Assembly (NCBI RefSeq): GCF_029335315.1
Contig: NZ_JARJLT010000106.1
Location: 1-52,200, forward strand
Reading direction: 5' to 3'
DNA: 52,200 nucleotides
DNA from: Pseudomonas citronellolis
Lineage (GTDB): Bacteria > Pseudomonadota > Gammaproteobacteria > Pseudomonadales > Pseudomonadaceae
Notes under the pieces: generated by a model
What the model was told of the DNA's origin: nothing
The model's input: only the letters and a program-made list of their open reading frames with translations
Databases searched by the model: none
Position numbers and translations under genes: made by a program
Shown: positions 15,860 through 23,898 of the stretch, in pieces
Position numbering within the stretch: the first letter of the stretch is position 1
Layout of the letters: each line of letters starts with the position of its first letter

Positions 15860-18571
15860 GTGGACGTAGTGTTCAAAACCGCAGCCGGCAGCCTTCTGCG
15901 TCACAGATCGACACCCCCACGGGTGCCTGCCGAATACCAATATCGTCCCCAGCTCCAGTCCATCCTGGAGCGTTCCAGCCAACACCGCGTCCTGTTGTTC
16001 TGCGCCCCCGCCGGCTTCGGCAAGAGCGCCGCCCTGAGCGTGCTCGCCGGGCAGCGCGAGGAGCAGGGGCAGAGCGTGGTCTGGGTTGGCCTGGACGGCG
16101 CAGACGACGACCCCGGGCGTTTCCTGGGCAAGCTCATCGAGGCGCTGGGCGCTGTCCTGCCGGGCGTCGGCGAAGACGCCGCGGGCTACCTGCGCAATAC
16201 CCTGCGGGTGCCCGCCGTGGCGGTGATGGAAAGCCTGCTGATGGACCTGGCGCAGCGCGACGTCCCGTTGCTGCTGGTGCTGGACGATCTCGACCGGATC
16301 ACCCACCCCGACCTTTTCGCCGGTCTCAACCGCCTGGTGCAGTACGCGCCGCCGGGCCTGACCCTGGCCATCGGCAGCCGCTCGCAGCCGCCGCTGAACC
16401 TCGCCACCTGGCGGGCCAAGGGCCTGTTGCTGGAAGTCGGCGTGGAGGAGCTGCGGCTGACCGAAGAACAGACGCGCGACTACCTCGCCGGCGACGGCGT
16501 GCAGATCGACGATGCCTGCCTGCGCGCCATGCACGCGCAGACCGAGGGCTGGGTCATGGGCGTGCGCCTGCTCGGCCTGTGGCTGCGCCAGCAACCGGCC
16601 GGCGCCGCGCACGATCTCGACGCGCTGCGCGGCGACCAGGCGGCGGTGGGCGAGTACCTGTTGCGCAGCGTCTTCGGCCGCCTGCCCGAGGAAACCCGCC
16701 AGAGCCTGCTGACCCTGAGCGTCGCCAGCCGCTTCAACGGCGAGCTGGCCAACGCCCTGACCGGCCGCCAGGACGGCCAGGCTCTGCTGGAACGCCTGGA
16801 CAGCCTGCAGCTGTTCCTCATGCCGCTGGACCGCGAGCGCCACTGGTATCGCTTCCACCAGCTGTTCGCCGACTTCCTTCGCGCGTACCTGCGCGAGCGC
16901 GAGCCGGAGCGCTTCAAGCAACTGCATTTCAATGCCAGCCTGTGGTTCACCAACCACCACATGCCGACCCTGGCCATCGAGCACGCCTGCCTCGCCGAGG
17001 ACCCGGAGATGCTCGCCGCGCTGGTCGACGGCTACGGCCTGGAACTGATCAACAGCGGCCAGCTCTACCTGATCTCGCGCTGGCGCCGCCAGGTGCCCGA
17101 CGACATCGCCGCGCGCTTCCCGATCCTGGTGCTCAGCGACGTCTGGACCCGCGCCAGCGAGCTGAGCCTGCCGGAGGCCAACCGCCTGCTAGACGAACTG
17201 CTGGCGCGCTGGAGCGACGGCAAGCCGCAGGCGCCGATGGGCGATCAGTACCTCTCGGCGCTGGCGGTCAAGGCGGTGCTGGCGTTGCAGAAGGACGACC
17301 TCGAACAGTGCATCGCCCTGGCCCGGCGGGTGGAAAGCCAACTGGGGCAGAACTCGGCGTTCCTCGAGGGCGCCATCCTCCTGATCGCCGCCTTCGCCCA
17401 GGTCATGCACGGCCAGGCCGAGCAGGCGCGCCGCCTGATGGGGCTGGCGCAGCAGCGCAACCATTTCCTCGACGGCCGCTACCTGCACATGCAGCTGGCG
17501 ACCATCGAAGTGATGCTGGCCCTCGAGCAGGGCCAGGTGAAGCAGGCGCAACTGCTGGTGGAGCGGGTCAAGCAACAGGCCGTGCCGCTGTTCGACCGGC
17601 GCTCCCAGGCCCTGGCGCTGCCGGCCATCACCGAGAGCCTGACGGCCTACTACCGGATGGACCTCGACGGCCTGGAAGAGCGCCTGCGCTGGGCGTTGGG
17701 GCGGGTCGACGTGGTCAACCCCATCGACCTCTACGCTCAGGGCATGCAGTGCCTGGCGCGGGTGCAGCGTCTGCAGGGGCGCAGCAAGGAAGCCCTGGCC
17801 ACCCTCGGCCTGATGCAGAGCCTGGCCTCACGCAACCATTCCTGGCGCATCTTCGCCATGGCCCTGGGCGAGGAGATCAACCTGATCCTCCAGGAGCCGG
17901 CGGCCGATCGCTGCAAGCGCGCCGAGCAGCGCCTGAATGGCGTCGACTGGCAGAAACTCGCCGCCTCCTACCGCCAGGGCCCGTTCAACCCGGTGCTCTG
18001 GGTGCGCGGCCTGAGCCGCGTGCGCCTGTTGCAGGCGCGCGGGCATTTCAGCGAGGCGCTGCACGAGATCACCCAGCTGCGCGGCCTGTTGCAGAACGGC
18101 TGGCACGGCCTGCAACGCTTGCGCCTGGACCTGCTGGCGGCGCTCAGCTACCAGCGCCTGGGTTACCAGGAACGCGCCAACAGCCTGCTCGGCCAGTGCC
18201 TGGTGGGCGCCGAGCGGGAAGCGGTGCGCAGTGTGTTCATCGAGGAAGGCGAGGGTATCCGCCTGCTCCTCCAGCAACTCGAAGCCACCGAGCGGCAGCC
18301 GGCGCTGCAGGCGTTCATCCGCAGCCTGCTGGGCCTGTGGCCGGGGCAGGAAACACGCAAAGCACAGGACGTGCTCGAGGAAGGCCTGACCGACCGCGAG
18401 CGGGAAGTGGTGTGCCTGGCGGCCCAGGGGCTCTCCAACGAGGAGATCGGCCAGCAGCTGTCGCTGGCCCTGGGCACCGTCAAATGGCACCTGCACAACA
18501 TCTACGAGAAGCTCAAGGTGCGCAATCGGACCCAAGCGATTCGCCGCGCCCGCGAGCTGAGCCTGCTCTGA
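15860..18571 (+). CDS. MalT-like LuxR-family regulator (first of tandem pair)
   Basis: A 903-residue STAND-type regulator with MalT/LAL architecture. It has an N-terminal NTPase with Walker A APAGFGKS at residues 49-56 and a Walker B-like LLLVLDDLDRI, a winged-helix region, and a long helical repeat (TPR-like) sensor domain. A LuxR-type helix-turn-helix closes the protein (about 843-903, LTDREREVVCLAAQGLSNEEIG). Such proteins are activated by a small ligand plus ATP. The start is GTG with GAGG just before it. The second regulator begins one base after its stop codon. The target is most likely the downstream secretion/envelope cluster, by proximity only. Confidence 0.9.
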   Translation: MDVVFKTAAGSLLRHRSTPPRVPAEYQYRPQLQSILERSSQHRVLLFCAPAGFGKSAALSVLAGQREEQGQSVVWVGLDGADDDPGRFLGKLIEALGAVLPGVGEDAAGYLRNTLRVPAVAVMESLLMDLAQRDVPLLLVLDDLDRITHPDLFAGLNRLVQYAPPGLTLAIGSRSQPPLNLATWRAKGLLLEVGVEELRLTEEQTRDYLAGDGVQIDDACLRAMHAQTEGWVMGVRLLGLWLRQQPAGAAHDLDALRGDQAAVGEYLLRSVFGRLPEETRQSLLTLSVASRFNGELANALTGRQDGQALLERLDSLQLFLMPLDRERHWYRFHQLFADFLRAYLREREPERFKQLHFNASLWFTNHHMPTLAIEHACLAEDPEMLAALVDGYGLELINSGQLYLISRWRRQVPDDIAARFPILVLSDVWTRASELSLPEANRLLDELLARWSDGKPQAPMGDQYLSALAVKAVLALQKDDLEQCIALARRVESQLGQNSAFLEGAILLIAAFAQVMHGQAEQARRLMGLAQQRNHFLDGRYLHMQLATIEVMLALEQGQVKQAQLLVERVKQQAVPLFDRRSQALALPAITESLTAYYRMDLDGLEERLRWALGRVDVVNPIDLYAQGMQCLARVQRLQGRSKEALATLGLMQSLASRNHSWRIFAMALGEEINLILQEPAADRCKRAEQRLNGVDWQKLAASYRQGPFNPVLWVRGLSRVRLLQARGHFSEALHEITQLRGLLQNGWHGLQRLRLDLLAALSYQRLGYQERANSLLGQCLVGAEREAVRSVFIEEGEGIRLLLQQLEATERQPALQAFIRSLLGLWPGQETRKAQDVLEEGLTDREREVVCLAAQGLSNEEIGQQLSLALGTVKWHLHNIYEKLKVRNRTQAIRRARELSLL

Positions 18572-18572
18572 C

Positions 18573-21293
18573 ATGACCACACTCAATACCCAGCAGCCGC
18601 CCTTGCCGCTGCTGCGCACCAAGCTGTTCCCGCCGCGCGCCGACGGCGCGCCGCTGCTGCCCCGGCAGGCCTTGATCGACCGGCTGTACGCCGCCCGCCA
18701 ACAGCGCGCGCTGATCCTCAGCGCGCCGGCCGGCTTCGGCAAGAGCACGGTGCTCAGCCTGTTCCGCCAGCGCCTGCTGGAGGCCGGCGCGCAGGTCGCC
18801 TGGCTGTCCTGCGACGAGGGCGACAGCGAGCCGCAGCGCCTGCTGCAGTACCTGCTGGAGAGCATCCGCAGCGTGGTCGAGGGCTTCGGCGCGAATACCG
18901 CGAACCTGCTGCAGTCGGACATGACCCTGCCGCTGGAAGGCCTGCTCGACGCTTTCCTCGCCGACCTCAAGCGTATCGACGGCCCGCTCTACCTGTTCCT
19001 CGACGACTTCCACCAGATCCGCCACCCGGCCCTGCAACCCGGCGCGCGCTACCTGATCGAACACCTGCCGGACAACGTCCGCCTGGTCACCAGTACGCGC
19101 TACCGCCCGCGTTTCCTGGTCGACGAACCGGCCCTGGCGCCCTGGGCCTTCTGCCTCAACGGCGCCGACCTGCGCCTGACCCGCGAAGAGGCCGACACCT
19201 ACCTGCTGGAACTCAAGGGCCTGCAGCTCGACGACGCCGAGCTGGGCCTGCTGTACAAGCGCACCGAAGGCTGGATCACCGCGTTGCACCTGGCCGCCCT
19301 GGCGCTGGCCCGGCACAGCGACCGCGCCGGTTTCCTCCGCGGCCTGTCCGGCACCGAGCGGGACATCGCCGATTACCTCGCCGAAGACGTGCTGGCCAGC
19401 CTGCCGCCGGCGCTGCAGCAGTTCCTCGACCAGACCTCGGTGCTCGACGAGTTCTGCGCCGAGCTGTGCAACGCCCTGACCGGGCGCCGCGACGGCCTGG
19501 ACATGCTGATGCGCCTGCAGAACGAGCAGCTGTTCATCATTCCCCTCGACGACCAGCGCGTGTGGTTCCGCTACCATCACCTGTTCGCCGACTTCCTCAA
19601 GGGCCGCCTGGCGCGCAGCGCCGACCCCACGCCGCTGCTCAACGCCGCGGCGCGCTGGTGCGAGAGCCGCGACATGGCCGACCGCGCCGTGCGCTACGCG
19701 TTGCGCGCCCGCGACTACGCCTTCGCCGCCGACCTGCTGGAACGCCAGGGTGCGCGGCTGATCGCCGGCAACCGGGTGTACAGCATCCTCGGCATGCTCG
19801 GCGGGATACCCGCCGAGGTGATCCGCGAGCACCCGGTGTTCCAGATCTTCTACGCCTGGCAGCTGGCCTTCGAGCAGAAGTTCGCCGAGGCCGAAGCGTT
19901 GATCGAGGAGCTCAGCGCGCGGTTGCTGATGGGGCAGGGCAAGGCGCGCAACTTCGGTTTGGCCGAACTGCTCGCCGTGGCCCAGGTGCTCAAGGCCCTG
20001 GTGCTGCTGTACCAGGACAAGCTGGAGGCCAGCCTCAAGGTGTCGCGCCAGTGGCTGGCGCTGGTGCCGGCCAACCAGCCGGTGTTCCGCGCCAGCCTGG
20101 CCTGCATCCTCGCCGCCGCCCACGCGCTGCTCGGCGACTACGCTGAGGCCGCCGGCGCCATCGCCGTGGCCCGCGAATGCCTGCGCATGGCCGACAGCGA
20201 GTACCTGCAGGTGGTGGCGAGCATGATCGAGGCGCTGATCTGCAAGGAAAGCGGCGAGCTGGAGCGCGGCCGGACCATCGCCGAGGGCGCGCGCAGCCGC
20301 GTCGAGCGGGTCTTCGGCCGGCGCAGCCGGGTGGGCGGGCCGCTGGCCCTGGCCTACGCCGACATCCTCTACGAGCAGGATCGCCACGCGGCGATTCTCG
20401 CCGAGCTGCCGCTGGCCACCACCTGGCGCGACGTCGCCACGCCGGTCGAGCTGATCAGCCGCGGCCAGTTGGTGATGGCCAAGGCGCGCTTCTTCGCCGG
20501 CGAGGCGGAGCAGGGCCTGGCCCAGCTCGACGAATGGCTGGGCGGCCAGCAGTCGCCCGGCTACGAACGGGTCTACGCACTGGCGATGGGCTGCAAGGTC
20601 CAGCTGCTGCTGTGGCTGCGCCGGCCCAACGAGGCCGAGCGTGTCTGCCTGCAACTGGGACGGCACCTCTCCGGGCTCTCGACCGAGCGCTATGCCGATG
20701 CCCAGGCCGCCCTGGCCCTGGCCGAAGCGCGGGTGGCGCTGTCCGAGCGTCGCGCCGAGCGCGCCCAGCAGCGCCTGGAAGTGGCGCTTGCGGCGAACAC
20801 CTCGCCGTTCCAGCGCGACCGGCGGTTGCGCCTGGCCTTGTTACTTTCTGTTGCGTATTGGCAGAAAGGTAACAGCGAAAAGGCCTTCGCCCTGTTCGCG
20901 CCCACCCTGGAGGAGGCCTGGAACCTGGGCTATCGCCGACTGTTCCAGGACGACGCCATCTGGCTGCTGCCGTTCTGGGACGCCTGGCGCGAGGCCGAGC
21001 CGAAGCGCGCGCAAGCCTGGCAGGGCGTCGCCGAGCTGCTGCGCGAGCAGTGCCGCCGGCTCTCCGTCGACCCGGCGGGTTTCGAGGAAAATCAGGATGT
21101 TAGCCACCGCGAGCGAGAAATCCTGCGGCTGGTCGCGGCGGGCTTGTCGAACCGCGACATCGCCCAGGCGGTGCACCTGTCCGAGGCCACCATCAAGTGG
21201 CACCTGCACAACCTGTTCGCCAAGTTAGGGGTGCGCAGTAGGACGCAGGCGGTTCTCAAGGGGAAGAGCCTGGGATTGTTGAGTGAGGCGTGA
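18573..21293 (+). CDS. MalT-like LuxR-family regulator (second of tandem pair)
   Basis: A 906-residue paralogue of the previous gene with the same domain order. Walker A is APAGFGKS at residues 51-58, Walker B-like is LYLFLDDFHQI, followed by the helical sensor region and a C-terminal LuxR-type helix-turn-helix (about 844-906, SHREREILRLVAAGLSNRDIA). TGA and ATG are separated by one base, so translation is probably coupled. The sensor regions of the two proteins differ clearly, which suggests different ligands or heteromeric control. The C-terminal recognition helices are similar (TIKWHLHNLFAKLGVRSRTQ against TVKWHLHNIYEKLKVRNRTQ), so they may read similar DNA sites. Confidence 0.9.
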   Translation: MTTLNTQQPPLPLLRTKLFPPRADGAPLLPRQALIDRLYAARQQRALILSAPAGFGKSTVLSLFRQRLLEAGAQVAWLSCDEGDSEPQRLLQYLLESIRSVVEGFGANTANLLQSDMTLPLEGLLDAFLADLKRIDGPLYLFLDDFHQIRHPALQPGARYLIEHLPDNVRLVTSTRYRPRFLVDEPALAPWAFCLNGADLRLTREEADTYLLELKGLQLDDAELGLLYKRTEGWITALHLAALALARHSDRAGFLRGLSGTERDIADYLAEDVLASLPPALQQFLDQTSVLDEFCAELCNALTGRRDGLDMLMRLQNEQLFIIPLDDQRVWFRYHHLFADFLKGRLARSADPTPLLNAAARWCESRDMADRAVRYALRARDYAFAADLLERQGARLIAGNRVYSILGMLGGIPAEVIREHPVFQIFYAWQLAFEQKFAEAEALIEELSARLLMGQGKARNFGLAELLAVAQVLKALVLLYQDKLEASLKVSRQWLALVPANQPVFRASLACILAAAHALLGDYAEAAGAIAVARECLRMADSEYLQVVASMIEALICKESGELERGRTIAEGARSRVERVFGRRSRVGGPLALAYADILYEQDRHAAILAELPLATTWRDVATPVELISRGQLVMAKARFFAGEAEQGLAQLDEWLGGQQSPGYERVYALAMGCKVQLLLWLRRPNEAERVCLQLGRHLSGLSTERYADAQAALALAEARVALSERRAERAQQRLEVALAANTSPFQRDRRLRLALLLSVAYWQKGNSEKAFALFAPTLEEAWNLGYRRLFQDDAIWLLPFWDAWREAEPKRAQAWQGVAELLREQCRRLSVDPAGFEENQDVSHREREILRLVAAGLSNRDIAQAVHLSEATIKWHLHNLFAKLGVRSRTQAVLKGKSLGLLSEA

Positions 21294-21523
21294 TCCGAAA
21301 GGGAATTCCGGCTCCATCCGTTGGATGGGCTGGCAGGTGGGGGGTTGCCCAGTAGCTTGAAACCAGGACGCGAAGCCACGTGCTTCACGAATCCATGCCC
21401 GCGACACCTAGGGAAGACGTCGCGGGTCTGGAGGGTCGGCTTGGCCGGCCAACCTGCAGCGGGGCAGGACGCCTCCTGCAGTGCCCTGGGGCAATCCCAT
21501 CTGAACACTGGAGAGAAACAACA
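21294..21523 (+). promoter_or_regulatory. Upstream region of the small secreted protein, with inverted repeats
   Basis: This 230-base gap separates the regulators from the envelope genes and should hold the promoter of the latter. Two inverted repeats stand out: CCATCC-GTT-GGATGG (21314-21328) and GCAGG / CCTGC (21464-21468 and 21475-21479), the latter set in GGGGCAGG...CCTGCAGTGCCC. They could be operator half-sites for the MalT-like proteins, but no -10/-35 pair is convincing and no MalT-box series is evident. GGAG at 21510 serves the next gene. Confidence 0.4.
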
Positions 21524-21988
21524 ATGAAAAAAATCAAGCAACTGGTTCTTGCAAGTGCAGTTCTGGCCGCTCCGTTCCTGGCTCATGCCGACCTGAAATC
21601 CATGGACGACTCCGCCCTGGCTGGCGTGACCGGTCAAGATGGGATCAGCATTTCCGGTACCTTCGGCGGCAGCGTCGGCGGCGTCGTGTACAAGGACACC
21701 GATACCGGCGGCGGCGCCCTGGCCCTGGAGAAAGTGACCTTCACCAACCTGGTGATCAGCGACGACAACCCGCTGAAAGTCGACGTGGTGACCGGCACCG
21801 TGAACACCAAGCCCACCCAGCAGCTGCAGATCACCATGCCGTCCACCTCCGGCACCCTGGCCGTCGGCGCCATCCGCGTCGGCGACGGCACCAGCACCGC
21901 GGGCACCTACAACGGCGCCAGCCTCGGTTCGCTGTCGGTCGAGAACATCGCCCTCAGCGGCACCACCATCAAGGTCTGGGGCCACTGA
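21524..21988 (+). CDS. Small secreted protein, FilA/DUF6160-like
   Basis: A 154-residue exported protein. The signal peptide is MKKIKQLVLASAVLAAPFLAHA, cleaved before DLKS. The mature N-terminus reads LKSMDDSALAGVTGQDGISI, a recurring motif of proteins annotated DUF6160 or 'putative pilus assembly protein FilA' in Acinetobacter and Pseudomonas (recognised from memory). The rest is low in charge and rich in Gly, Thr, Ser and Val with short beta repeats (SGTFGGSVGGVVYKDTDTGGG, TKPTQQLQITMPSTSGTLAVG). That composition suits a beta-solenoid or fibre-forming subunit. No cysteine is present. It is the first gene of the cluster and the most likely exported substrate; the function is not proven. Confidence 0.75.
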   Translation: MKKIKQLVLASAVLAAPFLAHADLKSMDDSALAGVTGQDGISISGTFGGSVGGVVYKDTDTGGGALALEKVTFTNLVISDDNPLKVDVVTGTVNTKPTQQLQITMPSTSGTLAVGAIRVGDGTSTAGTYNGASLGSLSVENIALSGTTIKVWGH

Positions 21989-22067
21989 TCCCGGCGCTGT
22001 AGCGGTACCCGACCTTGCCGGCGCCCGCCGGCAAGGTCATTCCCTGATTCGAAGGAGAGGAGGTGGG

Positions 22068-22829
22068 ATGTTCGAGATACTGCTGGGAAGCCTGCTCGGT
22101 CTGTTCGGATTCACCCAGGCGGTGGATACCAAACCACAACCCCAGGGCACGGTGAACCTCACGCAGCAGCTCACGCCCAACGGCCCCTTCCGCGAGTCGG
22201 TCGAGCTCGAACCCATGAGCCAGGTGCAGTTCCGCAACGTCATCCGCCAGGCCTACGACTACAGCTGCGGCTCGGCGGCGCTGACCACCCTGCTGGACTA
22301 CTACCTGGGACGCAACCTGCAGGAGCGCCAGGTCATGGAAGGCCTGCTGAAGTACGGCGAGGCCGACAAGATCGTCGAGCGCCGCGGCTTCTCGCTGCTG
22401 GACATGAAGCGCTACGTGGCCGCGCTGGGCTACAAGAGCGGCGGTTTCCGCGCCGAGTTTTCCGACCTGGACTCGCTGGAGAATCCGGCCCTGGTCCCCA
22501 TCCACTACGGCGGCTTCAAGCATTTCGTGGTGGTTCGCGACGTGTACAACGAGCACGTCTTCGTTGCCGATCCTGCCCTGGGCAACATCAGTTTCACCCG
22601 CGCGCGTTTCGAGGCCATCTGGGACAAGAACGTGCTTTTCGTCATCTATCCGAGCGGCCAGGAGCCGAAGAACGCCCTGGCCCTGCAGGAGCACGACCTG
22701 CGCCTGGTGGATGACCGCACCGTGAGCCTGCTGGCGTTCCGGGAATTCCCGGAGATGAACAAATTCAACAGCAACCAGATGATCGAGGCCGCGTCGAAAG
22801 GCGACGTGCAGTTCATCCGCAACAAGTGA
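22068..22829 (+). CDS. C39-family cysteine peptidase
   Basis: A 253-residue protein with a hydrophobic N-terminus (MFEILLGSLLGLFGFTQA, a signal peptide or anchor) followed by a C39 peptidase domain. The oxyanion Gln61 and catalytic Cys67 lie in RQAYDYSCGSAALTTLL, His152 in YGGFKHFVVV and Asp168 in VADPALG, so the triad is complete. C39 peptidases cleave leader peptides of exported proteins; here the domain is not fused to an ABC transporter, as in FapD of the Fap amyloid system. About 70 residues follow the domain. By position it may process the neighbouring secreted protein. Export would put it in the periplasm. Confidence 0.85.
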   Translation: MFEILLGSLLGLFGFTQAVDTKPQPQGTVNLTQQLTPNGPFRESVELEPMSQVQFRNVIRQAYDYSCGSAALTTLLDYYLGRNLQERQVMEGLLKYGEADKIVERRGFSLLDMKRYVAALGYKSGGFRAEFSDLDSLENPALVPIHYGGFKHFVVVRDVYNEHVFVADPALGNISFTRARFEAIWDKNVLFVIYPSGQEPKNALALQEHDLRLVDDRTVSLLAFREFPEMNKFNSNQMIEAASKGDVQFIRNK

Positions 22830-22875
22830 CTGGCGATTTCATCCTTCCATAAGAACAAGACCAGGGGATTGCATC

Positions 22876-23880
22876 ATGAGATTCAGGGGGTATGCGTGCG
22901 CCGCCATACTGGCCTTGCTGGCTTCCGGCGCCACCTTCGCCGAGGAAGACTCGGTCGACCAGGCGCGCGACGCGCTGGCCAAGAAGTCCGACGACGCCGA
23001 CAGCGCCAAGGCGCTGGAGCAGGTGTTCCAGGCGGCCGAGAAAAGCTACACCCTGCTCAAGAAGGGTGAGCGCACCCTGACCTACGGGATGGACTACTCG
23101 ATGATGCGCGACACGCGCATCGAGCAGGTGAAGACCGGCAACAACGTCTACAGCGTGCTGGCGACCAGCGAGGCGCAGCATACCTTCACCAACTCCTTCA
23201 CCTTCGACTACGGCGTCTGGGACAACCTGACCTTCAGCCTGCGCCTGCCGTTCGTGGCCAAGTACGACACCGAGCGCGACATCCACGCCTACAGCCTCGG
23301 CGACATCTCCGCGACCCTGCGCTGGCAACCCTGGGCCGCGATGCGCGGACGGCCGGTCACCACCCTCTACGCCACCCTCGGCCTGCCCACCGGCGACAGC
23401 CCCTACGATATGAACCCGAACAAGGACGTGTCCACCGGCAACGGCTACTACAGCCTCGGCGTGGGCGCCAACATGTCCTACGTGATCGATCCGGTCGTGC
23501 TCTACGGCTCCCTCGGGTACACCTACAACATGAAGGTGGACAGCATCCACCAGAACCAGTACGGCCAGGAGCTGAACAAGGTCAACCCGGGCGACACCCT
23601 GAACTTCGCCATGGGCATGGCCTACGCGCTGTCCTACGACGTCTCCCTGGCCACCTCCTACCAGATGGCCTACCAGATGAAGAGCCACTACCACTTCGAC
23701 ACTGGCACGGTGGAGGCGCCCGAGCAGACCAGCGCGGTGATGAACTTCTCCCTTGGCCTGCGCACGTCGCCGGACTACATCGTCAACGTGAACGCCGGTT
23801 TCGGTCTGACCGAGGACTCGCCGGACATCCTCCTGGGGGTTTCCCTGCCCCTGGACATCAAGGGCCTGAAACCCGAGTAA
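22876..23880 (+). CDS. Outer-membrane beta-barrel protein with N-terminal helical segment
   Basis: A 334-residue protein with signal peptide MRFRGYACAAILALLASGATFA. The next 40 residues (EEDSVDQARDALAKK...AAEKSYTLLKKG) are charged and helical, compatible with a coiled coil or plug. The remainder alternates like a beta-barrel of about 10-12 strands (LTFSLRLPFVAKYDTERD, VTTLYATLGLPTGDSPYDM, VVLYGSLGYTYNMK), resembling the MetA-pathway/transporter porin family. A helical plug before a barrel recalls FapF, the Fap secretion pore, but no sequence identity is claimed. It directly follows the C39 peptidase gene and precedes the FadL-like gene by 18 bases. Confidence 0.75.
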   Translation: MRFRGYACAAILALLASGATFAEEDSVDQARDALAKKSDDADSAKALEQVFQAAEKSYTLLKKGERTLTYGMDYSMMRDTRIEQVKTGNNVYSVLATSEAQHTFTNSFTFDYGVWDNLTFSLRLPFVAKYDTERDIHAYSLGDISATLRWQPWAAMRGRPVTTLYATLGLPTGDSPYDMNPNKDVSTGNGYYSLGVGANMSYVIDPVVLYGSLGYTYNMKVDSIHQNQYGQELNKVNPGDTLNFAMGMAYALSYDVSLATSYQMAYQMKSHYHFDTGTVEAPEQTSAVMNFSLGLRTSPDYIVNVNAGFGLTEDSPDILLGVSLPLDIKGLKPE

Positions 23881-23898
23881 GCGGCGAGCGGAGTTCCC

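Noticed and set aside
21331-21348. Possible sigma-54 promoter TGGCAGGTGG...TTGCCC before the secreted-protein gene
   Set aside because: The GG to GC spacing is 13 bases instead of the required 10.
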